Positions 1-7,243 of a stretch of 64,000 nt of DNA are shown piece after piece. The notes below the pieces were generated by a model, which had not been told where the DNA came from, did no database searches, and worked only from the letters and a program-made list of their open reading frames with translations. Source of the stretch: Pseudomonas sediminis (GTDB lineage Bacteria; Pseudomonadota; Gammaproteobacteria; Pseudomonadales; Pseudomonadaceae). The stretch's first letter is position 1; the number at the start of each line of letters is the position of its first letter. Position numbers and translations under genes: made by a program. The stretch lies in contig NZ_NIQU01000003.1 in NCBI RefSeq assembly GCF_002741105.1, positions 324,607 through 388,606 on the forward strand. The letters are read 5' to 3'.

Positions 1-228
1 CGGCGTGCGCTGCCAGGTGGCTTCGCCATTGGCGCGCCACAGCAGGTCGGCGGCCAGTTGCTCATGGCCATCGCTGAATATCACCGCACTGACCGGCAAC
101 GGCCGGCCGCTCAGGCATTTGCTGGCGAAGCGGCCGCCTTCAATGAGCGGCTGTAGCGCTTCGATAGCGATCCGAGGCTGGGCAATGGCGTGTCTGACGG
201 TCTGGTCGGCATATTGCGGGGACGGCAT
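1..228 (-). CDS. glgE: GlgE, N-terminal part (cut by window edge)
   Basis: Alpha-1,4-glucan:maltose-1-phosphate maltosyltransferase extends linear glucan from maltose-1-phosphate in the trehalose-to-glucan route. Only the first 76 codons are present; the frame is still open at base 1. The visible part matches the start of the GlgE N-terminal domain: RIAIEALQPLIEGGRFASK, then VSAVIFSDGHEQLAADLLWR. ATG at 226-228 is preceded by AGAGGAG. The assignment rests on remembered family sequence and on no catalytic residue, because the GH13 domain lies outside. The neighbouring stress genes fit an osmotic or desiccation role. Confidence 0.75.
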   Translation of the reverse strand, partial: MPSPQYADQTVRHAIAQPRIAIEALQPLIEGGRFASKCLSGRPLPVSAVIFSDGHEQLAADLLWRANGEATWQRTP

Positions 229-381
229 CGTTGCTGGCTCCTCTACGCCTGGCAGACGTGTTCGAAGGGATTGGCAGGCAGGTTTGCGACAGCGCGCGAA
301 GCGCTGCACCTGTCAGAAATACCGAGGTGGAGGCAGAGGGAAAAGTTCAGGCAGTTTTTGCCCGCTCAGAGGGTTAACGGG

Positions 382-906
382 CTATTGCCTGTCGCCCGGT
401 TTTTCATCGGTCTGGTCGTCCGGCTGGGTCCTGGCGCCCGGGTAGACCATCAGCGGCATGAGGTGCAGCACCACCAGCACGATCGCCGTGGACAACACAG
501 CGGTGGCCTCGCGCCCTAGCCCGACTGCCACACCGATAGCGGCCGAGGCCCACAGACCTGCGGCGGTGGTCAGGCCTTTGACGTCCGAGATGTTCTGTCC
601 CTTGAGGATGGTGCCGGCGCCGAGAAAACCGACGCCAGCGGCGATACCCTGGATAACCCGGCTCATGGCATCAGCTTCGGCGCCGTCCTGCTCCAGCGCC
701 ATGACGAAGATCGCTGCGCCGAGGCACACCAGCATGTGCGTGCGCATGCCGGCGGCCTTGCCCATGACCTCGCGTTCGTAGCCGAGCAGGCCGCCGAGGA
801 ACATGGCCAGAATCAGGCGCAAGGTGGCGCGGGTGATGTGCTCCACCTGGCCGAGGTCGGAAAACTCCTGCGCCAGGGTCGTGAGAATTCGTTCGAGTAC
901 GTCCAT
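382..906 (-). CDS. MgtC/SapB family inner-membrane protein
   Basis: A 174-residue membrane protein of the MgtC/SapB family. Members modulate F-type ATPase, magnesium limitation or acid responses, and the role of this copy is unknown. It shows the family core: GGLLGYEREVMGKAAGMRTH near residues 38-57, MLVCLGAAIF, GIAAGVGFLGAGTIL near 87-101 and VKGLTTAAGLWASAAIG near 109-125, giving about five hydrophobic segments. The C-terminal tail (TQPDDQTDEKPGDRQ) is charged. ATG at 906 has GGAGA nine bases upstream. It is transcribed alone, with gaps of about 150 bp on both sides. Confidence 0.88.
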   Translation of the reverse strand: MDVLERILTTLAQEFSDLGQVEHITRATLRLILAMFLGGLLGYEREVMGKAAGMRTHMLVCLGAAIFVMALEQDGAEADAMSRVIQGIAAGVGFLGAGTILKGQNISDVKGLTTAAGLWASAAIGVAVGLGREATAVLSTAIVLVVLHLMPLMVYPGARTQPDDQTDEKPGDRQ

Positions 907-1058
907 CGTCGTTCAATCTCCATGGATGCTTTGCATCAGAGCCAGTCCGGCGCGCAGAGGTTCGAGTCATCGTTGCCGCCGGTTATCCGAAACCGGGAAC
1001 CTGTGCTCAATCAGGCATTCAGTTCCCTTAGAGACCCAAACCAGTCGGGAGAACGCTC

Positions 1059-1439
1059 ATGCCACGTGGCAGCAAAGACAAATACACCGCCAAGCAGAAG
1101 CGCAAGGCCGAGCACATCGAGGACAGCTACAAGGAGCGCGGCGTACCCGAAGACGAGGCCGAGGCGCGCGCCTGGGCCACGGTCAACAAACAGTCCGGCG
1201 GTGGTGAGAAAGCCGGCGGTTCCGGGCAGAAGACCAGCGCGGCCAGCAAAGAGGCTGCTCGCAAGTCCTCGGCACGGCGTGCGGTGGCGACCCGCGAAGG
1301 CGTGCCCCGGCCCGGCCAGCGCCTGGAAGCGATGACCAAGACCGAGCTGATGGAGCTGGCACGCAAACGGGATATCAGCGGGCGCTCCAGCATGAGCAAG
1401 GGCGAGCTGCTGCAGGCGCTACGCAAGGCCAGCGCCTGA
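1059..1439 (+). CDS. small basic protein with C-terminal Rho-N (SAP-like) domain
   Basis: A 126-residue soluble, highly charged protein. Residues 1-50 (MPRGSKDKYTAKQKRKAEHI onward, then YKERGVPEDEAEARAWATVN) form a conserved helical block common in small Pseudomonas stress proteins. A Ser/Ala/Lys-rich linker follows. The last 40 residues (MTKTELMELARKRDISGRSS, then SKGELLQALRKA) match the Rho termination factor N-terminal domain, a small nucleic-acid-binding fold. The lone domain without the Rho ATPase suggests a nucleic-acid-associated stress protein; this is inference. ATG at 1059 has GGGAGA upstream. A hairpin lies 20 bp after the stop. Confidence 0.75.
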   Translation: MPRGSKDKYTAKQKRKAEHIEDSYKERGVPEDEAEARAWATVNKQSGGGEKAGGSGQKTSAASKEAARKSSARRAVATREGVPRPGQRLEAMTKTELMELARKRDISGRSSMSKGELLQALRKASA

Positions 1440-1459
1440 AGCGCATTACCTCCTCGGGC

Positions 1460-1491
1460 AATGACTAGGTCGGCTTGAAGGTCTAGTCATT
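1460..1491 (+). terminator. hairpin after the Rho-N-domain gene
   Basis: Perfect 9-bp arms AATGACTAG (1460-1468) and CTAGTCATT (1483-1491) with a 14-base loop. The T run is poor, so termination may be weak. Its 3' arm overlaps the palindromic repeat that follows. Confidence 0.45.
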
Positions 1492-1552
1492 CCCGCGCAG
1501 GCGGAAACCCAGAACGCCCTGCGAGCCGGACTCCCGCCTACGCGGGAGTGAC
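1486..1552. repeat. REP-like inverted repeat
   Basis: Two imperfect 25-base arms face each other. The left (1486-1510) begins GTCATTCCCGCGCAGGCGG. The right (1528-1552) ends in CTACGCGGGAGTGAC. This resembles the widespread GTCATTCCCGCG-type intergenic palindrome of proteobacteria. It lies between the 3' ends of convergent genes. Confidence 0.6.
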
Positions 1553-1557
1553 GCCTA

Positions 1558-1758
1558 TCAAGACGCCAATTCTCGCTCACGCTCCACGCGCTCGCCGCAA
1601 TCGCAGCCAGCACTCTGGCACGGAACCATGCCCTTGGGATGACGCTGCATGCAGGCTTCGCAGCAATACAGCAGATCTTCGCCCGCTACATCGTGAACCC
1701 ATTCACGGGACTCGACCGCGCAGTCGCAATGCGGGCATGCACAGGTATGTGCGCTCAT
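1558..1758 (-). CDS. bacterial metallothionein
   Basis: A 66-residue cysteine-rich metal-binding protein that would sequester zinc, cadmium or copper in the cytoplasm. Ten cysteines are arranged as CACPHCDC at residues 6-13, CCEAC at 32-36, then C47 and CDC at 52-54, with histidines at H10 and H39. This is the arrangement of Pseudomonas (BmtA/PmtA-type) metallothioneins. Its ATG overlaps the stop of the upstream acidic-protein gene by 4 bp (ATGA), so the two are translationally coupled. The tail after the last cysteine is short and charged. The usual ETFPASDPISP tail of several Pseudomonas metallothioneins is absent here but ends the protein encoded just upstream at 2250-2594. Confidence 0.85.
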   Translation of the reverse strand: MSAHTCACPHCDCAVESREWVHDVAGEDLLYCCEACMQRHPKGMVPCQSAGCDCGERVERERELAS

Positions 1759-2177
1759 GGCTCGCCCTCGTCGTCGGTGGATACCACTTCATCGGTCCAG
1801 GGTTTGCCATCGAGCGGAGCCGAGCGCGCCAGTTCCGCTTCGTCGAGGCCAAAGCCGCCACCGACCTCGCTCTCCTCGACCACGCTCAGCTCTTCATCGA
1901 GAGCACCATCGCCACCGCGTTCTAACGGCGAGCGCGCACCGCTGTCATCGATCAGCGTATCCGGGCTGAGATCGTCGAGGCTGACGTTGTCCTCGTGCTC
2001 GCTTTCGCCAAGGGTCGCTGCGCCGGTCAGGCCGATTTCATCTTCAGGGTTGGACGATGGGCGCGCGGTTGGCTGCAAGGTGGGCTCGCCGGTGCCGAGG
2101 CTGTCTTCGTCATCGCTGAAGTCCAGCGGTTGTTCATCGATTCGTTCCGCGGTGGAACCTGGAGTAGTGTCTTTCAT
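1755..2177 (-). CDS. acidic, probably disordered protein (often labelled serine kinase/phosphatase)
   Basis: A 140-residue, very acidic, low-complexity protein with no cysteine, transmembrane segment or catalytic motif that I can see. Conserved blocks include SPLERGGDGALDEELSVVEE, then GGGFGLDEAELARSAPLDGK and PW. Similar Pseudomonas proteins carry the name serine kinase/phosphatase, but nothing in this sequence supports kinase or phosphatase activity. GGAGG six bases before the ATG is a strong ribosome site. It overlaps the metallothionein gene by 4 bp, so the two are probably made together, perhaps as a chaperone, buffer or metal-handling partner (inference). Confidence 0.7.
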   Translation of the reverse strand: MKDTTPGSTAERIDEQPLDFSDDEDSLGTGEPTLQPTARPSSNPEDEIGLTGAATLGESEHEDNVSLDDLSPDTLIDDSGARSPLERGGDGALDEELSVVEESEVGGGFGLDEAELARSAPLDGKPWTDEVVSTDDEGEP

Positions 2178-2249
2178 GGGATACCTCCTTCGAACGATAT
2201 GGGCCGCGCATGGCGACAGCGCAGATACGCCATCGCCCGTACGCTCGAC

Positions 2250-2594
2250 TCAAGGCGAAATCGGGTCGCTGGCAGGAAAGGTTTCTTCCAGCGCATGATT
2301 CAGCCGACTTTCCTGGCGCCCTTTGACCCGCTCCATCTCCTTCTGCAGTTTCGGTAGCGCCGCGCGCAGATCGGCTACGCACTCACGCAGGCATTGGAGT
2401 TCGCTCCTGGGGTCGCTGATCAAGCCTTTAACCACGCAATGTCCGCTGATCCCGCGCTGCAGCAGCGCAGCGCCGCCAAGGGCCTTGAGCACGCCTGACG
2501 AGCCGCCCTGGCAAACCCCGGCGACGATGGCGGTGGCGCCGGAGGCGAGTGAGATGGCACGTTCCAGACGATGAACGTTATGCGTCAGTGACAT
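2250..2594 (-). CDS. YgaP-like (DUF2892) membrane protein with ETFPASDPISP tail
   Basis: A 114-residue protein. Residues 1-60 form a DUF2892/YgaP-type transmembrane hairpin (SLASGATAIVAGVCQGGSSG, then VLKALGGAALLQRGISGHC). Residues 65-100 form a soluble helix with ECVADLRAALPKLQKEMERV. The C-terminus is HALEETFPASDPISP, a tail shared by several small Pseudomonas stress proteins and metallothioneins. The catalytic rhodanese domain of true YgaP is absent. ATG at 2594 has AAGGAG upstream. It lies 72 bp before the acidic-protein/metallothionein pair and probably heads their operon. Confidence 0.7.
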   Translation of the reverse strand: MSLTHNVHRLERAISLASGATAIVAGVCQGGSSGVLKALGGAALLQRGISGHCVVKGLISDPRSELQCLRECVADLRAALPKLQKEMERVKGRQESRLNHALEETFPASDPISP

Positions 2595-2673
2595 GGCGTT
2601 TCTCCTTAGCGTTGGATGGCGGAGCCCATTGCGGCCCCCGTGAGATTTAGAAAGTCAGGTGCACGGCAAAGGT

Positions 2674-3810
2674 TCAGGCTATTTGCCGAACGTCCTGCAG
2701 GGCGGTCTGCTGCATCAGCCTGTCGACCACGTCGAACAGCGCTGCGCGATGCTCGGCGCCACCGCTGCGAGCGCGGCGGTAGGTAATGAGTTGGGACTCG
2801 GCGCTGCCGCCGACACGCGCCAGCTTGCGCGCGTGGCTAATAATCCAGCTGTCCTTGGGCGCAACCTGCTCACCGATGCAGGCCAGCACCTCATCGAGCC
2901 AGGCCGAGAATGGCAAGGTGCTCTGGCTACGCGGTTCGATGAACAGCCCGCGCAGGCCCCGGCGCTTGGCGCGCCAACGGTTTTCCAGGGTAAGGATGCG
3001 GGTCAGCGGGTCATCGAACCAATCATCGTGCGGCGCTTCCAGGGCATGGCCGAGCATGGCGCGAAACAGCCCGGCGATGCACAGGGCATCGTCCAGACGC
3101 GGGCAAGCATCGGCGATACGCAACTCCAGGGTGGGGAAACGCAATGACGGGCGAATGTTCCACCACAGATTGAGGGCCGAGCCGATGCAGTCGGTATCAG
3201 TCATCACCTTCAGGTAGCGCCGGTACTCGGCGTCATCGCGAAAGTGATCGGGGATGCCCATGCGCGGCCATTCATCGCACACTGCCTGGCGATAGCTCAT
3301 CAAACCGCACGGGCGGCCATCCCAGAACGGCGAGGACGCACTCAGCCCCAGCAATAGTGGCAGCCAGGGCGTCAGCCGGTTCATCAGGCGAATGCGATCG
3401 ACGCCTTCGGGCACACCGACATGCACATGCAGCCCGGCCAGCACGCTGCGGCTGGCGACGATCCGATAGTCGTCGAAGATCGCCCGGTAGCGCGCCATAT
3501 CGGTCGCCTGCACGCTGCGCCATTGCCCCAACGGATGGGTGCCGGCAGCGAGAATGCCGCAGCCGAACTCGCTGGCCAGCGCGGCCATGGTGGTGCGCGC
3601 CTGGCCCAGACAGTCGCGCGCCTCATCGAGGCTGTGCAGCACTGGAGTGACCACTTCGAACTGCGCGGCGAACATCTCTCGCGTCACTCGCTGGCCCAGC
3701 GCGCGACGACTGGATATGGCGAATGCCTCGACCCCGTGCTGCGCTACGCAGCGGCTGGCCAGGTCTGTCAAAAAATACTCTTCCTCGATGCCGAATGTGC
3801 TCGCTGCCAT
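2674..3810 (-). CDS. YbdK family carboxylate-amine ligase
   Basis: A 378-residue enzyme of the glutamate-cysteine ligase type 2 (YbdK) family, which shows weak gamma-glutamylcysteine synthetase activity in vitro; the natural substrate is unknown. It opens with FGIEEEYFLTDL, the family's N-terminal glutamate cluster. It also has GILAAGTHPLGQW, LAGLHVHVGVP and ARKLARVGGSAES blocks. An in-frame upstream ATG at 3867 would add 19 atypical residues. ATG at 3810 puts the conserved domain at the usual position and has GGGAG upstream. It is divergent from the iron-oxidase gene at 3983. Confidence 0.85.
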   Translation of the reverse strand: MAASTFGIEEEYFLTDLASRCVAQHGVEAFAISSRRALGQRVTREMFAAQFEVVTPVLHSLDEARDCLGQARTTMAALASEFGCGILAAGTHPLGQWRSVQATDMARYRAIFDDYRIVASRSVLAGLHVHVGVPEGVDRIRLMNRLTPWLPLLLGLSASSPFWDGRPCGLMSYRQAVCDEWPRMGIPDHFRDDAEYRRYLKVMTDTDCIGSALNLWWNIRPSLRFPTLELRIADACPRLDDALCIAGLFRAMLGHALEAPHDDWFDDPLTRILTLENRWRAKRRGLRGLFIEPRSQSTLPFSAWLDEVLACIGEQVAPKDSWIISHARKLARVGGSAESQLITYRRARSGGAEHRAALFDVVDRLMQQTALQDVRQIA

Positions 3811-3982
3811 GACTCGCCTGCTCCCGTTGTTCCTGCAGTGGAGAATCGTCGGGAGGCCTGAGTTCAACCTCTTTGATCAGTTGTCCGGCAGCGAAAATTC
3901 ATGGGGAATCTTTATTCGGGTAAACAGCTCCTATGCAACACATCGCCCTCTTATAGATGGACTTATTCAGGAGATCTGCCTC

Positions 3983-5374
3983 ATGTCGATAGCCAGTTTC
4001 ATCGACAGCCCCGGAGCCCAGCCCGTTTCGCTCGCTCCCGTTTCAGGCCCGTTTCAGAGCCTTTATCAGCAGCTGTTGGCTGAGCCCGAACCGGGCCATC
4101 CGCAGGCGCGCGAGTTTCTGCTGGAGTGCTTGCAGGAGGTGGCGGAGCTACCCTGCGAGCTGCCACAAAGCCCCTTTGAACTGGCGGCCTGGTCGCAACG
4201 TCATCACAAGCAGGTAGCAGCGGACTACGCTGACTATCTCGCCAAGCGACATGCCGGTGAAGGCCGCCGTTACTTCCCGCGCAAAGCTGATGCCCTGCAC
4301 TTTCTACGGGCAGTGGCACCAACGAAACTGGTCGACGGTGCCTGGCTGTACGGCGTTCTGCCGCACTGGCGCGACTATCGCGTGTATCCGCTGGTGCGCA
4401 CCTACCTGGAAGAACTTGGCGATGGGCTCGCGGCGCAGAATCACGTACTGATCTACCAGCGCCTGCTGGCTGGCCAAGGCTGTGACGACACTCTGGAACT
4501 GGATGATAGCCTGTATCGCCAGGGTGCGATCCAACTGGCGCTGGGCCTGCTGGCCGACGAGTTTCTGCCTGAAGTGATCGGCTACAACCTCGGCTACGAA
4601 CAATTGCCGCTGCACCTGTTGATCAGTGCCTTCGAGCTCAATGAGCTGGACATCGACGCCTACTATTTCAAGCTGCACGTCACCATCGACAACGGATCCA
4701 GCGGCCACGCTGCCAAGGCCGTACAGAGCGTGCTGACCAACCTGCCGCGCGTGGGCGACGCCCAGGTGTTCTACCAGCGTGTGCTGCGTGGCTACATGCT
4801 CAATGAGCTGGGTGTGGGCTCGACGGACGTGATCGAAAGCTTCGACCTGGAGCAACAGTTGCTGCAGATGTTCGAGCAAAAGCGTGCGGTTGCCAGCCAG
4901 GTGCATTCCGACTACTGCCGCATCGCCGGTCGCACGGTCAACGAATGGCTGGGCAGCACCAGCAGTGTGGCGAGCTTTCTCGAAGCGCTGCAAAGCAATA
5001 ACTGGATACGCCGCGACACGGACCCGGCCTGCAGCCGTTTCTGGCGCCTGATGCAAGGCCCTGGCGCCGCCATGTTCGGTGTTTTCAGCAACTACGAGCG
5101 CCAGCTGCTGCACGACTGGATTGCCGGCAGCTGGCAACCGGACGCGCCAGCGAAACCCTTCCGTCCACGGCGCCGGCCACAACCCGCACTCTCGCTCGCA
5201 GGCGGTACGCAGCATGGCGAGCTGGACCGCGAACGCCGCGAGCTGATTCAGGAGCTGCAAGGTATGGACGTCTATCGCCGCGAAGCTCGTCTGATCGGCC
5301 TGCAGGCGCCCGCACAGCACTGGTCCAGTGCTGGCCTGGCAGCCACTCGTACCTTCGCGGCGCTGATCCAGTAG
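3983..5374 (+). CDS. haem-oxygenase-like iron-containing redox enzyme
   Basis: A 463-residue protein of the iron-containing redox enzyme / haem-oxygenase-like diiron oxidase class. The core is the helical block GYNLGYEQLPLHLLISAFEL, then NELDIDAYYFKLHVTIDN, around residues 210-240. Its Glu, His and Asp residues look like metal ligands, followed by GHAAKAVQ. The last 80 residues are a Pro/Arg-rich linker plus a charged helix (LDRERRELIQELQGMDVY) that seems to be an extension. ATG at 3983 has AGGAG nine bases upstream; the frame runs open further back to 3539 over the divergent gene, without support. The methyltransferase gene begins 24 bp later. Substrate unknown. Confidence 0.72.
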   Translation: MSIASFIDSPGAQPVSLAPVSGPFQSLYQQLLAEPEPGHPQAREFLLECLQEVAELPCELPQSPFELAAWSQRHHKQVAADYADYLAKRHAGEGRRYFPRKADALHFLRAVAPTKLVDGAWLYGVLPHWRDYRVYPLVRTYLEELGDGLAAQNHVLIYQRLLAGQGCDDTLELDDSLYRQGAIQLALGLLADEFLPEVIGYNLGYEQLPLHLLISAFELNELDIDAYYFKLHVTIDNGSSGHAAKAVQSVLTNLPRVGDAQVFYQRVLRGYMLNELGVGSTDVIESFDLEQQLLQMFEQKRAVASQVHSDYCRIAGRTVNEWLGSTSSVASFLEALQSNNWIRRDTDPACSRFWRLMQGPGAAMFGVFSNYERQLLHDWIAGSWQPDAPAKPFRPRRRPQPALSLAGGTQHGELDRERRELIQELQGMDVYRREARLIGLQAPAQHWSSAGLAATRTFAALIQ

Positions 5375-5398
5375 CCGCCCTGCCCCTGGAACCCGCGC

Positions 5399-6367
5399 AT
5401 GCTCGAACCCGCCTTCAACGCCCCGCAGAGTCTCGCCCTGCTACGCCTGGGTACGCTCTTGCGTGCCCGCGGTTATCGCTTCGTCACCCCGACGCCGCTC
5501 ACTCATCAGCGCGTCAACCAGCGTCCGGGTAATGCGTTGGCCAAGGACTTGCGCGATGTTTTCGGCTGGAGCCGGCCGTTCGCTGACGGCGTGCTGGATG
5601 AGGAAATCGTCGAATGCATGGGCGAGGCCGAAGTGCTGCAACCTCACGCGCAAGGCTGGATCAGCCAGGTGCGCTGGTCCAGCCTGGGCGACGGACTCTA
5701 TGTGCACTCGCGTTTTCCAACGGAGGAAAGCGACGCGGTGTTCTTCGGCCCCGATACCTACCGTTTCACCCGCCTGCTGCGCGATTACCTGACGCACAGC
5801 AATCAGCCGCTACGACGTGTTGCCGATATAGGCTGCGGCGCCGGCCCAGGCGCGATCACGGCGGCCTTGCTGCGGCCGGGTGCTGAAGTGATGGCACTGG
5901 ATATAAACCCCAAAGCGCTGAACCTCACCGCCGTGAATGCCCGACTGGCCGGCATCTACAACCTGCGCATACAGAGCAGTGATCTGCTGCGCGATGTGGA
6001 TGGACAGTTCGATCTGATCATCGCCAACCCGCCCTATATGCTCGATCCACAGCAGCGCATCTATCGCCACGGCGGCGGCAAGCACGGCGCCGGGCTGTCT
6101 CTGGCGATTTTCGATACGGCGATGGAAAGACTGGCGCCCGGCGGCACGCTGTTGCTCTACACCGGGGTAGCGATCGTCGATGGCGAGGACCCTTTGCTCA
6201 ATTCCATACGCTTATCGCTGCGTGACACCTGCTGGGATTGGGACTACGAAGAGATCGATCCGGATGTGTTCGGTGAAGAGTTGCAGAAAGCCGAATATGC
6301 CCAGGCTGAGCGTATTGCCTGCGTGGCGTTGCGCCTGACCTATCAACCTGGTCTGCGCCAGCGCTAG
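5399..6367 (+). CDS. class I SAM-dependent methyltransferase (HemK/RlmG-like)
   Basis: A 322-residue methyltransferase. The SAM-binding glycine loop is VADIGCGAGPGAITAALL near residues 141-158, followed by VMALDINPKAL. The catalytic IIANPPYM near 200-207 is typical of enzymes that methylate an amide or exocyclic amino nitrogen (HemK, RlmG, N6-adenine enzymes). The N-terminal 135 residues form a separate conserved domain that could recognise substrate. It follows the iron oxidase by 24 bp in the same direction, so the pair is probably co-transcribed. The target is not evident; protein, RNA or a small molecule all remain possible. Confidence 0.78.
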   Translation: MLEPAFNAPQSLALLRLGTLLRARGYRFVTPTPLTHQRVNQRPGNALAKDLRDVFGWSRPFADGVLDEEIVECMGEAEVLQPHAQGWISQVRWSSLGDGLYVHSRFPTEESDAVFFGPDTYRFTRLLRDYLTHSNQPLRRVADIGCGAGPGAITAALLRPGAEVMALDINPKALNLTAVNARLAGIYNLRIQSSDLLRDVDGQFDLIIANPPYMLDPQQRIYRHGGGKHGAGLSLAIFDTAMERLAPGGTLLLYTGVAIVDGEDPLLNSIRLSLRDTCWDWDYEEIDPDVFGEELQKAEYAQAERIACVALRLTYQPGLRQR

Positions 6368-6432
6368 GCGCTGTAAGAAAAGGGTTGTAGTACCTGCGCC
6401 GACCATACGTAGGCGCAGGCCACCACTTGTAC

Positions 6433-6903
6433 TCAAGCCGCTTTGGCTTGCGCGCCGCTCTTCAGGGACTTGCGCAGCACTTCCATCGATTCGCCCAGTT
6501 GCTCCAACTGCTGCTTGCTCAGCAGCTTGCGGGCCTGCGGGAACATGTCACGCTCCTCTTCCTCGATGTGGTGCTCCAGCAGCTCCTTGAGCACCTTGAC
6601 CCTGCCTGCGAATTCGAGCGTGGATGGCGACGTTTCCTTGATGTCGGGCAGTACCAGCGCCTCGACGGCACGGTGCTCCTCCTTCGCTTCGATGGCCAGC
6701 ACGGCGTCATCCTTGCTGCCAGCGCGCCTGAAGGCGGGATAGAAAATCTGCTCTTCGAGTTCGGTATGGACCTTCAATTCCTGCTCGATCTTGAGCAGCA
6801 GCTTTTTACGCGTCTGCACCGCTCGCTCAGTGGTTCCTTCCAGTTTGCTCAGCAGGTCTTTGACGGTTTCGTGGTCCTTCTTCAGCAGTTCGATGGCATT
6901 CAT
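6433..6903 (-). CDS. hemerythrin HHE domain protein
   Basis: A 156-residue cytoplasmic protein with two hemerythrin HHE repeats. Visible ligand-type residues include LKKDHETVKDLL at 7-18, KVHTELEEQIFYPAF near 44-58, KEEHRAVEAL near 74-83 and LLEHHIEEEERDMFP near 110-124. Such non-haem diiron proteins bind oxygen or nitric oxide or take part in oxidative-stress defence. The C-terminus is Lys/Ala-rich. The same frame runs open much further upstream, but the typical start MNAIELLKKDH at 6903 is preceded by a GAGGAG site. Confidence 0.88.
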   Translation of the reverse strand: MNAIELLKKDHETVKDLLSKLEGTTERAVQTRKKLLLKIEQELKVHTELEEQIFYPAFRRAGSKDDAVLAIEAKEEHRAVEALVLPDIKETSPSTLEFAGRVKVLKELLEHHIEEEERDMFPQARKLLSKQQLEQLGESMEVLRKSLKSGAQAKAA

Positions 6904-6946
6904 CGTGTTACTCTCCTCAGGTCTACCAATCACATCGACAAAAATG

Positions 6947-6974
6947 CCAGGGCCCGCTGCAAAGCGGGCCCTGG
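6947..6974 (-). terminator. intrinsic terminator of the KGG-repeat gene
   Basis: Perfect 12-bp arms CCAGGGCCCGCT (6947-6958) and AGCGGGCCCTGG (6963-6974) with a 4-base loop. On the minus strand the stem is followed by CATTTTTG. It lies nine bases after the stop of the 56-residue KGG protein gene and separates it from the hemerythrin gene. Confidence 0.8.
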
Positions 6975-6982
6975 TATGACAG

Positions 6983-7153
6983 TCACGACTCGCGGCTGCT
7001 TTTGGTTTTCTGACCACCTTTGCGTCCGGCCTCGGCGGCTCTCTGACGGTCATTGGCAAAGTTGCCGCCGCTGTTGTGACCGCCCTTACGGCCGGCTTCG
7101 GATGCTTTCTGACGATCGTTTGCGAAGTTACCCGGATTTTTACTGGTCGCCAT
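6983..7153 (-). CDS. KGG-repeat stress-induced protein (YciG/Con-10 like)
   Basis: A 56-residue basic, hydrophilic protein absent from a long-ORF view. It holds two near-identical units: GNFANDRQKASEAGRKGG at residues 8-25 and GNFANDRQRAAEAGRKGG at 30-47. This is the KGG/Con-10 motif of stress-induced general stress proteins such as YciG. They are thought to be unstructured and RpoS-dependent; their biochemical role is unclear. A very strong AGGAGGT lies ten bases before the ATG, and a canonical terminator follows the stop. Confidence 0.85.
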   Translation of the reverse strand: MATSKNPGNFANDRQKASEAGRKGGHNSGGNFANDRQRAAEAGRKGGQKTKSSRES

Positions 7154-7243
7154 TGCTGGTACCTCCTGATAGTGACTCGCGAGGCGTTATTGCCTCTACA
7201 TAAATGAGGCAGGTTCTGCCACGAGTCGTTCAGGCTTTTTTCA

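Noticed and set aside
3539..3982. N-terminal extension of the iron-oxidase frame
   Set aside because: It would overlap the divergent YbdK gene by more than 270 bp and lacks a ribosome site; the ATG at 3983 has AGGAG at good spacing.
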